This document shows, one piece after another, positions 10,094 through 16,511 of a stretch of 44,579 bases of DNA. Under the pieces are notes generated by a model, which was given only the letters and a program-made list of their open reading frames with translations, ran no database searches and was not told the DNA's origin. Numbering within the stretch: the stretch's first letter is position 1; each line of letters starts with the position of its first letter. Origin of the DNA: Pelagibius sp. (GTDB taxonomy: Bacteria > Pseudomonadota > Alphaproteobacteria > Kiloniellales > Kiloniellaceae); contig NZ_JANQKD010000075.1 of NCBI RefSeq assembly GCF_028281305.1, positions 1 to 44,579 of the forward strand, read 5' to 3'. A program made the position numbers and the translations under genes.

Positions 10094-10879
10094 ATGTTCC
10101 GCTCGGGAGTTCCGATCTTGGCCACGCTTGCCCTCCACCTGCGCCGTCTGGTGCTACTGCTGGCGTTCCTGCTGGCAGGCCCGGCGCTGGCGACGATGAC
10201 CGACGACGTGTCCCTGGACCGTACCTGGCAGACCGGCTCCCGCGGGAGCGCGGGTCTTGCGCCCGACCCCGCCACGACGCCGGAAGCGATCGTTCAGGTT
10301 TACGGCGCCCGCACCGTGCGCTGGCGCGGTGCTTTCGCCGTCCATACCTGGATCTCCGTCAAGCCCCGGGGCGCGGACAGCTACACGACGCACGAGGTCA
10401 CCGGCTGGCGCTTCTGGCACAGCGGACAGGCTGTGAGACAGCGCGGTGGACCGCCGGACCGCTATTGGTTCGGCGCCAAGCCCGAACTCTATGCCGAGTT
10501 GCGCGGGCCTGAGGCGGCGACGGCGATCGATCAGATCAATGCGGCCATCGCCGGCTACGCCTTCGCCCGGGAGTACAAGACCTGGCCGGGACCCAACTCC
10601 AACACCTTCACCGCCACCATTGCCCGCCAGGTGCCGGCGTTGAACCTGGACCTGCCGCCGACGGCGGTCGGAAAGGACTACCTTGGGCCAAGGGAGTTTC
10701 TGGCGCCGGCCCCCAGCGGCACCGGATACCAGGTTTCGCTGTTCGGGCTGCTCGGCGGGTTGGTCGCGGTGGAAGAAGGGCTGGAGATCAACATTCTGGG
10801 CCTCACCTTCGGCGTCGACCCCTTGGACCTGGCGGTGAAACTGCCCGGCCTGGGCCGCATGTCCGCGCTTTCCGGCTGA
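10094..10879 (+). CDS. DUF3750 family protein with signal peptide
   Basis: The start chosen is ATG 10094 (MFRSGVPILATL), 261 residues; the in-frame extension upstream to 9899 is low-complexity and unlike protein. Residues about 14-35 form a hydrophobic signal or anchor ending ALAT. The body has TWQTGSRGSAGLAPDPATTPEAIVQVYGARTVRWRGAFAVHTWI and WPGPNSNTFTATIARQVPALNLDLPPTAVGKDYL (shown in part), which I recognise as DUF3750. The HTW and PGPNSNTF motifs recall papain-like or permuted NlpC-type folds, but no activity is established. It is divergent from the molybdoenzyme. Confidence 0.82.
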   Translation: MFRSGVPILATLALHLRRLVLLLAFLLAGPALATMTDDVSLDRTWQTGSRGSAGLAPDPATTPEAIVQVYGARTVRWRGAFAVHTWISVKPRGADSYTTHEVTGWRFWHSGQAVRQRGGPPDRYWFGAKPELYAELRGPEAATAIDQINAAIAGYAFAREYKTWPGPNSNTFTATIARQVPALNLDLPPTAVGKDYLGPREFLAPAPSGTGYQVSLFGLLGGLVAVEEGLEINILGLTFGVDPLDLAVKLPGLGRMSALSG

Positions 10880-11009
10880 ATTGCGGAACCGCCGCCCGAT
10901 TTGCAGAAGAGAACACAGGGCAGTTCGCAGTACGCTTGACGCGGCTGGGCCACCGCCGCCATGCTGACGGCACAGTCCGCATGTTGCATCTCGAAAACTA
11001 AGCGAAATC

Positions 11010-11744
11010 ATGAGCGTTTGGGGGAAGATACTCGGAGGCGCCGCAGGCTTTGCCTTGGGCGGCCCGCTCGGTGCGCTGATCGGCGCCGTCGCCGGCCATG
11101 CCGTCGACAAGATGAGCGGCGGTACCGCCACGGCCGAAGCCGCCGACGCCACCAAGCAGATCGCCTTCACCATCGGCGTGATCGTCCTCGGCGCCAAGCT
11201 GGCCAAGGCCGACGGGCAGGTCACCCGCGATGAGGTCGACGCCTTCAAGCAGGTCTTCCGCATCCCGCCGGAAGAGATGAAGAACGTCGGGCGCGTCTTC
11301 GACCAGGCGCGCAAGAACGCGGGCGGCTACGAACCCTATGCCAAGCAGCTGGCGCGCATGTTCGCCGACAATCCGGCAGTGCTGGAGGAGCTCCTGGGCG
11401 GCCTCTTCCACATCGCCCGGGCCGACGGCCAGGTCAGCCCCGACGAGCTGGACTATCTGGAGAGCCTGGCGGTCATCTTCGGCTTCGACGCCCAGGACTG
11501 GGACCGCATCCGCGCTGCCAATGTCGCCGCCGCCGACAGCGATCCTTTTCGCATCCTGGGCGTCGAGCGCGATGCCGACGACGCGGCCATCAAGGCCGCT
11601 CACCGCAAGCTGGTGGTGGAGAACCATCCCGACCGCCTGGTCGCCCAGGGCATGCCGCCCGAGTTCGTAGAAGTGGCCAACGAGAAGCTGGCCAGGATCA
11701 ACGCCGCCTACGACGAAATCCGCAAGCTGCGCGGGATCCGCTGA
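11010..11744 (+). CDS. DjlA-like TerB and J-domain co-chaperone
   Basis: The 244-residue protein has three parts. A glycine/alanine-rich hydrophobic N terminus (about 7-33) may touch or span the membrane. A TerB-like acidic helical domain (about 50-172) has two repeats of KADGQVTRDE / RADGQVSPDE. A C-terminal J domain (about 178-244) carries the HPD tripeptide at 206-208, which stimulates DnaK ATPase. This is the layout of DjlA. Its stop is followed two bases later by the GTG start of the Uup-like gene, so the two are probably co-transcribed. Confidence 0.9.
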   Translation: MSVWGKILGGAAGFALGGPLGALIGAVAGHAVDKMSGGTATAEAADATKQIAFTIGVIVLGAKLAKADGQVTRDEVDAFKQVFRIPPEEMKNVGRVFDQARKNAGGYEPYAKQLARMFADNPAVLEELLGGLFHIARADGQVSPDELDYLESLAVIFGFDAQDWDRIRAANVAAADSDPFRILGVERDADDAAIKAAHRKLVVENHPDRLVAQGMPPEFVEVANEKLARINAAYDEIRKLRGIR

Positions 11745-11746
11745 CC

Positions 11747-13594
11747 GTGGCCGGCGATCCCCCGCTGATCGCGCTGAACGACGCGCGCCTGCGCTTTGGC
11801 GAACGCCCGCTCTTCGACGGCCTCTCGCTGACCCTCTCCAAGGGGGAACGGGCCTGCCTCGTCGGCCGCAACGGCAGCGGCAAGTCGAGCCTCCTGAAGG
11901 TAATCGCCGGATTGCAGGACCTGGACGGCGGCGAGCGCTTCGTGCAACCGCGCACCGTCGTTTCCTATCTGCCGCAGGACCCGGACTTCTCCGGCGGCGG
12001 CAGCGTCGCCGACTATGTGGCGCGCGATCCGGCCGGCGGTCCCGATGCCCCGCCGCACGCCGTGGAAGCCGCTCTCCTGCGGCTCAGCCTGGACGGCACG
12101 CGGCGCCTGAACAGCCTTTCCGGCGGCGAAGGCCGGCGCGCGGCGCTGGCCCGCTGTCTGCTCGGCGATCCGGCGATCCTGCTGCTGGACGAGCCGACCA
12201 ACCATCTGGATCTGCCGACCATCGAGTGGCTGGAAGGCGAGCTGCAGCGTTTTCGCGGCGCCTTGCTGGTCATCAGCCATGACCGCAGCTTTCTCGGCAG
12301 CCTCACCAACACCACACTCTGGCTCGACCGTGGCCGGCTGCAGCGCCTCGACAAGTCCTTCCGGCACTTCGAGGCCTGGGCCGAGGAGCTGCAGCAGCGT
12401 GAAGCGGAAGCCCAGCACAAACTGGACCGCCAGATCGTGCGCGAGGAGCGCTGGCTGCAGCGCGGTGTCACCGCGCGGCGCAAGCGCAACCAGGGCCGCC
12501 TCGCCCGCCTGCAGGGTCTGCGCAAGGAACGGGCCGAATGGCTGCGGCAGCTCGGTACCGCCAAGCTGGAGAGCGCCAGCAGCGGCCGCAGCGGCAACCT
12601 CGTCATCGAAGCGACCGGCATCGGCAAGACCTTCGAGACGACGGACGGTCCGCTGCCGATCCTCCAGGACTTCTCCACCCGCATCCGCCGCGGCGACCGC
12701 CTGGGGATCATCGGCCCCAACGGTGCCGGCAAGTCCACCCTGGTCAAGATCCTGACCGGGGCGATGACAGCGGACAGCGGCAGCCTGCGCCTCGGCAGCA
12801 ACGTCGTGCCGCTCTACTTCGACCAGCGGCGCGAGAGCCTGGACCCCGAGGCCAGCCTCTGGGAGAGCCTGATTCCCGGCGGCGGCGACACGCTGCTGGT
12901 GCGCGGGCGCCAGCGCCATGTCGTCTCCTACCTCAAGGATTTCCTCTTCGAAGAAGGCCAGGCCCGCCAGCCGGTGAAGGCGCTTTCCGGCGGGGAGAAG
13001 GCGCGCCTTCTGCTGGCCCGCCTCTTCGCCCAGCCGAGCAACCTTCTGGTGCTGGACGAACCGACCAACGATCTGGACATGGAGACCCTCGACCTGCTGC
13101 AGGAAGTCATCGACGACTACGAGGGCACGCTGATCCTGGTCAGCCACGACCGCGACTTTCTGGACCGCCTGGTGACCGCCGTCATCGGCATGGAGGGGTA
13201 CGGCAGGACGCTGGAGGTGCCAGGTGGTTACAGCGACTATCAGCGCCATCGACTGGCGGAGGGAGAAGCGGCGCGCGCCGCCAGGCAGTCCCGGGCCAAG
13301 GCCGGCAAGACTGGAGAAGCGACCCAGAAGGGCAGCGACACAAGGGCACGCAGCCGCAGCAAACTGGGCTACAAGGACCAGCGGGAGCTGGACGGCCTGC
13401 CCGACCGCATCGAGAACCTGACAGCCGCGGTCGCCAAGCTGGAGGGCGCCCTGGCCGACCCGGAGCTGTTCAGCCGCGACCCCGGCGCCTTCACCCGCGC
13501 CACCGAGGATTTGGCGAAGCTTCAGGCGGAGCTCGAAACCGCCGAAGAGCGCTGGCTGGAACTGGAATCCCTGCGGGAAGCGCTTGCGCAATGA
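11747..13594 (+). CDS. uup: ABC-F family ATPase (Uup type)
   Basis: The 615-residue protein starts at GTG 11747. It carries two ABC ATPase domains without membrane segments. The first has Walker A GRNGSGKS (40-47), signature LSGGE and LLLDEPTNHLD. The second has GPNGAGKS (about 323-330), LSGGEKAR and LVLDEPTNDLD. Between them is an interdomain linker of basic helices. The C-terminal part from about 520 is charged and then coiled-coil, as in Uup. Family members bind ribosomes or branched DNA; Uup affects transposon excision and ribosome function. The last four bases overlap the next gene's ATG. Confidence 0.9.
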   Translation: MAGDPPLIALNDARLRFGERPLFDGLSLTLSKGERACLVGRNGSGKSSLLKVIAGLQDLDGGERFVQPRTVVSYLPQDPDFSGGGSVADYVARDPAGGPDAPPHAVEAALLRLSLDGTRRLNSLSGGEGRRAALARCLLGDPAILLLDEPTNHLDLPTIEWLEGELQRFRGALLVISHDRSFLGSLTNTTLWLDRGRLQRLDKSFRHFEAWAEELQQREAEAQHKLDRQIVREERWLQRGVTARRKRNQGRLARLQGLRKERAEWLRQLGTAKLESASSGRSGNLVIEATGIGKTFETTDGPLPILQDFSTRIRRGDRLGIIGPNGAGKSTLVKILTGAMTADSGSLRLGSNVVPLYFDQRRESLDPEASLWESLIPGGGDTLLVRGRQRHVVSYLKDFLFEEGQARQPVKALSGGEKARLLLARLFAQPSNLLVLDEPTNDLDMETLDLLQEVIDDYEGTLILVSHDRDFLDRLVTAVIGMEGYGRTLEVPGGYSDYQRHRLAEGEAARAARQSRAKAGKTGEATQKGSDTRARSRSKLGYKDQRELDGLPDRIENLTAAVAKLEGALADPELFSRDPGAFTRATEDLAKLQAELETAEERWLELESLREALAQ

Positions 13595-14502
13595 GCACCG
13601 ATGTCCCCACCGCCGACGGACAGCTGCGCGCCTTCGACGTCGTCGTTCTCTTCGGCGTGATGGCGATCTGGGGGCTGAACTTCGCCGTCGCCAAGACCGG
13701 GTTGGAGGAGCTTCCGCCGCTCATCTTCATGGCCCTGCGCTTCCTCCTGGTGGCGGCCCTGCTCCTCCCCTTCGCCAAGCGCCCGCACGGCCAATGGCTG
13801 CCGCTGATGGCGATTTCCTTCACCCTGGGGATCCTCCACTTCGCCTTTATGTTCACCGGGCTGACAACGCTGGATGCGGCCACGGCGGCCATCGCCATTC
13901 AGTTGCAGGTTCCCTTCGCCGCCCTGCTGGCCGCGATATTCTTCAATGACAAGCTCGGCTGGCGCCGCGGCATCGCCATGCTTCTGGCCTTTGCCGGCGT
14001 CGCCATCATTGCGGGCGAGCCGCGCCTGGACGGACAGTACCTGGCCCTGGCTTTCGTCATCTTCGCGGCCTGCATGTGGTCGGTCGCCAGCGTTCAGATC
14101 AAGCGGCTGGACCCGCCGGTCGACGGGTTCACCCTAAACGCCTGGATCGCCGTCTTCGCAACGCCGCAGCTGGCGCTGGCTTCGCTGCTGATCGAGGAGG
14201 GGCAGATCGAGGCGCTGTACGCCGCCGGCTTCTGGGCCTACTTCGCCATCGTCTACCAGGCTGTGGCGGTGGTGGTGATCGGCTACGGTGCCTGGTATTG
14301 GCTGCTGCGGCGCTATCAGCTGAACCAGGTCATGCCGGCGATGCTGCTGATCCCGGTCTTCGGCGTGTTCTCCGGCATCGCCTTTCTCGGCGAAACCCTG
14401 ACCGCCAATCTCGTGATCGGCGGCCTTGTCACCGTCGCCGGCGTTGCGATCATCATCATCCGGCGCCCCAAGGCCACGGCGCCGGGGACCGAGCGGCTCT
14501 AG
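13591..14502 (+). CDS. DMT superfamily (EamA) transporter
   Basis: The 303-residue protein has about ten hydrophobic helices in two EamA repeats, from FDVVVLFGVMAIWGLNFAVAK at the start to the final GGLVTVAGVAIIIIRR. It resembles the YdcZ/EamA O-acetylserine/cysteine exporter branch (NFAVAKTGLEELPPLIFMALRF). It is translationally coupled to uup by an ATGA overlap. A convergent Lrp/AsnC regulator ends 83 bp further on, so this is a second transporter/Lrp pair in the window. Substrate is unknown. Confidence 0.88.
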   Translation: MSTDVPTADGQLRAFDVVVLFGVMAIWGLNFAVAKTGLEELPPLIFMALRFLLVAALLLPFAKRPHGQWLPLMAISFTLGILHFAFMFTGLTTLDAATAAIAIQLQVPFAALLAAIFFNDKLGWRRGIAMLLAFAGVAIIAGEPRLDGQYLALAFVIFAACMWSVASVQIKRLDPPVDGFTLNAWIAVFATPQLALASLLIEEGQIEALYAAGFWAYFAIVYQAVAVVVIGYGAWYWLLRRYQLNQVMPAMLLIPVFGVFSGIAFLGETLTANLVIGGLVTVAGVAIIIIRRPKATAPGTERL

Positions 14503-14503
14503 G

Positions 14504-14576
14504 TCGGGGGCCAACTCGGGGGGCCGGTTCGGGGGCCAACTCGGGGGCCAACTCGGGGGCCAACCCGGGGGGCTGG
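14504..14576. repeat. 12-bp tandem repeat between convergent genes
   Basis: Six units of the 12-13 bp motif TCGGGGGCCAAC fill the space between the transporter stop and the Lrp stop. Units 1, 3, 4 and 5 are identical, unit 2 has an extra base and changes, and unit 6 is diverged. The block starts two bases after the transporter stop. It is very GC-rich with no T run, so it is not a normal terminator. Confidence 0.85.
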
Positions 14577-14585
14577 CCGGGCGGT

Positions 14586-15026
14586 TCAGCGCCGGTCGAA
14601 GTGGACCGAGAGGATCGGGGCGGTGGTAACCGTCACAATGTCGGCCATCCGCGCGATACGCTCGCGCAGCGCCTCCAACGCGGCGATGTCTTCCACATCG
14701 ACCAGCAGCGCCATGTCTATGTCGCCGGCCAGACTGACGCAGCGCTGCACCTCGGGAAACCGTTCGATCTGCGGCGCGATCCGCGCGCAGAGAGGGCCGG
14801 TCATTCTGATGAAGAAGTAGGCCTGCAGCCCGGCAGCCTGCCGTGGGGTAGCGGACCGCAGGGTATAGCCGGCGATAACGCCGTCCCGCTCGAGACGCTT
14901 AAGCCGTTCCTGCACGGCACTGCGCGAGCGCCCGACATTGGCGGCCAGGGCGGAGAGCGGTTCGCGCGCATTGGCACGCAGCCGCGCAAGAATTGCGCGG
15001 TCTACATCGTCAAGCTGTCGTTTCAT
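14586..15026 (-). CDS. Lrp/AsnC family transcriptional regulator
   Basis: The 146-residue protein has an N-terminal winged helix (LDDVDRAILARLRANAREPLSALAANVGRSRSAVQERLKRLE, in part) and a C-terminal RAM domain (PEVQRCVSLAGDIDMALLVDVEDI). It is divergent from an isochorismatase-like hydrolase and convergent with a DMT exporter, either of which could be its target. The start ATG at 15026 has no Shine-Dalgarno sequence directly before it; the nearest good one (AAGGAGAAGG) sits before a duplicated ATG at 15060 in another frame. In its own frame a TGA at 15059-15057 blocks any upstream extension with a normal start. Confidence 0.9.
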   Translation of the reverse strand: MKRQLDDVDRAILARLRANAREPLSALAANVGRSRSAVQERLKRLERDGVIAGYTLRSATPRQAAGLQAYFFIRMTGPLCARIAPQIERFPEVQRCVSLAGDIDMALLVDVEDIAALEALRERIARMADIVTVTTAPILSVHFDRR

Positions 15027-15060
15027 CGGGGCCGTCGTTTCGTCGGGGCCGTCGTTTCAT
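15010..15060 (-). other. 16-codon upstream ORF overlapping the Lrp start
   Basis: On the minus strand an ATG at 15060, preceded by AAGGAGAAGG about nine bases away, opens a 16-residue basic peptide. It ends at TGA 15012-15010, inside the first codons of the Lrp gene. It is created by the third copy of the 17-bp tandem repeat and is out of frame with Lrp. Whether it is translated is unknown. Confidence 0.45.
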
Positions 15061-15067
15061 CGGGATC
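15017..15067. repeat. 17-bp tandem repeat, three copies, over the Lrp start codon
   Basis: The units GTCGTTTCATCGGGGCC (15017-15033), GTCGTTTCGTCGGGGCC (15034-15050) and GTCGTTTCATCGGGATC (15051-15067) are consecutive. On the minus strand the first and third contain ATGAAACGAC, the Lrp start, while the middle has ACG instead of ATG. As 17 is not a multiple of three, each gain or loss changes the frame between the ribosome site and Lrp. Confidence 0.9.
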
Positions 15068-15183
15068 GACCTTCTCCTTCCGGCGGAATGCCGGACCACC
15101 GGTCACATTGCCGTCTGCCAAGGGATGCTCGAAGGCCCTAGGCTCGCAGCGTCTATCTACCAAAAGGCGAGCTTAATCCCGAG

Positions 15184-15741
15184 ATGCTAGCAAGCAAGTC
15201 CGTAATGATTCCCATCGACATCCAACAGGCCTTCGACAACCCGCGTTGGGGACGGCGCAACAACCCGTCGATGGAGCGTCATGCCCTGGCGCTGATAGCG
15301 GCGTGGCGAGACGCCGGCAGGCCGGTTGTCCACGTGAAGCACAATTCGGTCGAGCCCGACTCCACGCTGCGTCCGGAGCGGCTGGGCAACGCCTTCAAGT
15401 CCGGCTTCGGGCCTCAAGGCGAAGAACCCTTGATCGAGAAGACCGTGAACACGGCCTTCATCGGCACCAGCCTCGAGGACGACCTGCGCCGAGAGGACAT
15501 CGAACAGGTGGTGATCTTCGGCTTTACCACCGACAAATGCGTCTCGTCCACGGCGCGGGCCGGGGCCAACCTGGGCTTCGAAGTGGTGGTCGTCGCCGAT
15601 GCCTGTGCCACCTTCGACCTGCAGGCCCGGGACCGGCAGACGATCCCCGCCGAAGTCATCCATCGTGTCCACCTGACCACCCTGCATGCAGAGTTCGCAA
15701 GGGTCGTCGACAGCCCGGCGGTTCTCTCTGCGCTCGGCTGA
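15184..15741 (+). CDS. Isochorismatase-like cysteine hydrolase
   Basis: The 185-residue protein has the length and fold marks of the isochorismatase-like family. The predicted Asp-Lys-Cys triad is D12 (IPIDIQQAF), K86 (LIEKTVNTAF) and C119 (GFTTDKCVSSTARAG). The cis-peptide GFTTD loop before the cysteine and the VVVVADACATFD strand are typical. Relatives include nicotinamidases, N-carbamoyl and ureido hydrolases and isochorismatases; the exact amide substrate is not decidable. It is divergent from the second Lrp gene. The AGGAGG at its stop codon leads into the amidase gene, so the two are probably one operon. Confidence 0.88.
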   Translation: MLASKSVMIPIDIQQAFDNPRWGRRNNPSMERHALALIAAWRDAGRPVVHVKHNSVEPDSTLRPERLGNAFKSGFGPQGEEPLIEKTVNTAFIGTSLEDDLRREDIEQVVIFGFTTDKCVSSTARAGANLGFEVVVVADACATFDLQARDRQTIPAEVIHRVHLTTLHAEFARVVDSPAVLSALG

Positions 15742-15791
15742 GGAGGTTCCAGCACTTGACTCGGGCGCGTCAGACCGTCACCACACGGTCC

Positions 15792-16502
15792 ATGAGCGCC
15801 CTTTCGATCCTCCAGCGTCCCTCGCCGAACCACGACCCCCGGCCGGAGGGGCAGTCCGTGGACATCCTGCTGCTGCACTACACCGGGATGCAAAGCGGCG
15901 CGGCAGCGCTGGAGCGCATGTGCGACCCCGAAGCCAAGGTCAGCGCGCATTACTGCGTGGAGGAGGACGGGCGCGTCTTTCGGCTGGTCGATGAAGACCG
16001 CCGCGCCTGGCACGCCGGCGTCGCGCTCTGGCAGGGGGCGAGCGACATCAACGCCCGCTCCGTCGGCATCGAAATCGTCAATCCGGGCCACGAGCTCGGC
16101 TACCGCGCCTTTCCCGCGGCGCAGATGGCGGCGGTAATCCAGCTCGCCAGCGACATCGTCGCGCGCCATCCGATCCCGCTGGCGCGGGTGCTCGGCCATT
16201 CCGATGTCGCGCCGCTGCGCAAGGAGGACCCGGGCGAACTCTTCGACTGGCCCGGGCTGGCCGCCGCCGGCATCGGCCTCTGGCCCGGCGCGCACAGGCA
16301 GGCCGAACCGCTATCCGCTGCTGACGTGGCTTCGGGCCTCAGCACCGTCGGCTACGGATACGTGGAAGAGGACCTGCCGGCGGTCATCCGCGCCTTTCAG
16401 CGCCGCTACCGGCCGGCCGCCGTGACCGGCGAGGCCGATGCGGAAACCTGCGGACGTCTGGCCGGGCTGCTGTCGCTTCTGCGGACCGCCGGCACCGTCT
16501 AG
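15792..16502 (+). CDS. N-acetylmuramoyl-L-alanine amidase (AmpD/AmiD type) with peptidoglycan-binding domain
   Basis: With ATG 15792 the protein is 236 residues, beginning MSALSILQRPSPNHDPRP as in relatives. The amidase_2 domain has Zn ligands H29 (LLLHYTG), H136 (LGHSDVAP) and D146 (KEDPGELFDW), with E94 in VGIEIVNPG as a likely catalytic residue. A C-terminal peptidoglycan-binding helical domain follows (about 180-230, VIRAFQRRYRPAAVTGEAD). No signal peptide is visible, which suggests cytoplasmic recycling of anhydromuropeptides. An in-frame TTG at 15756 has AGGAGG nine bases upstream and would add 12 residues; conservation favours ATG, the ribosome site favours TTG. Confidence 0.88.
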   Translation: MSALSILQRPSPNHDPRPEGQSVDILLLHYTGMQSGAAALERMCDPEAKVSAHYCVEEDGRVFRLVDEDRRAWHAGVALWQGASDINARSVGIEIVNPGHELGYRAFPAAQMAAVIQLASDIVARHPIPLARVLGHSDVAPLRKEDPGELFDWPGLAAAGIGLWPGAHRQAEPLSAADVASGLSTVGYGYVEEDLPAVIRAFQRRYRPAAVTGEADAETCGRLAGLLSLLRTAGTV

Positions 16503-16511
16503 GCGCCTACG

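Noticed and set aside
14504..14576. Repeat block as a protein-coding extension (GAN repeats) of the transporter
   Set aside because: The transporter stop TAG at 14500-14502 lies before it; the repeat is read only in a frame with no protein features.
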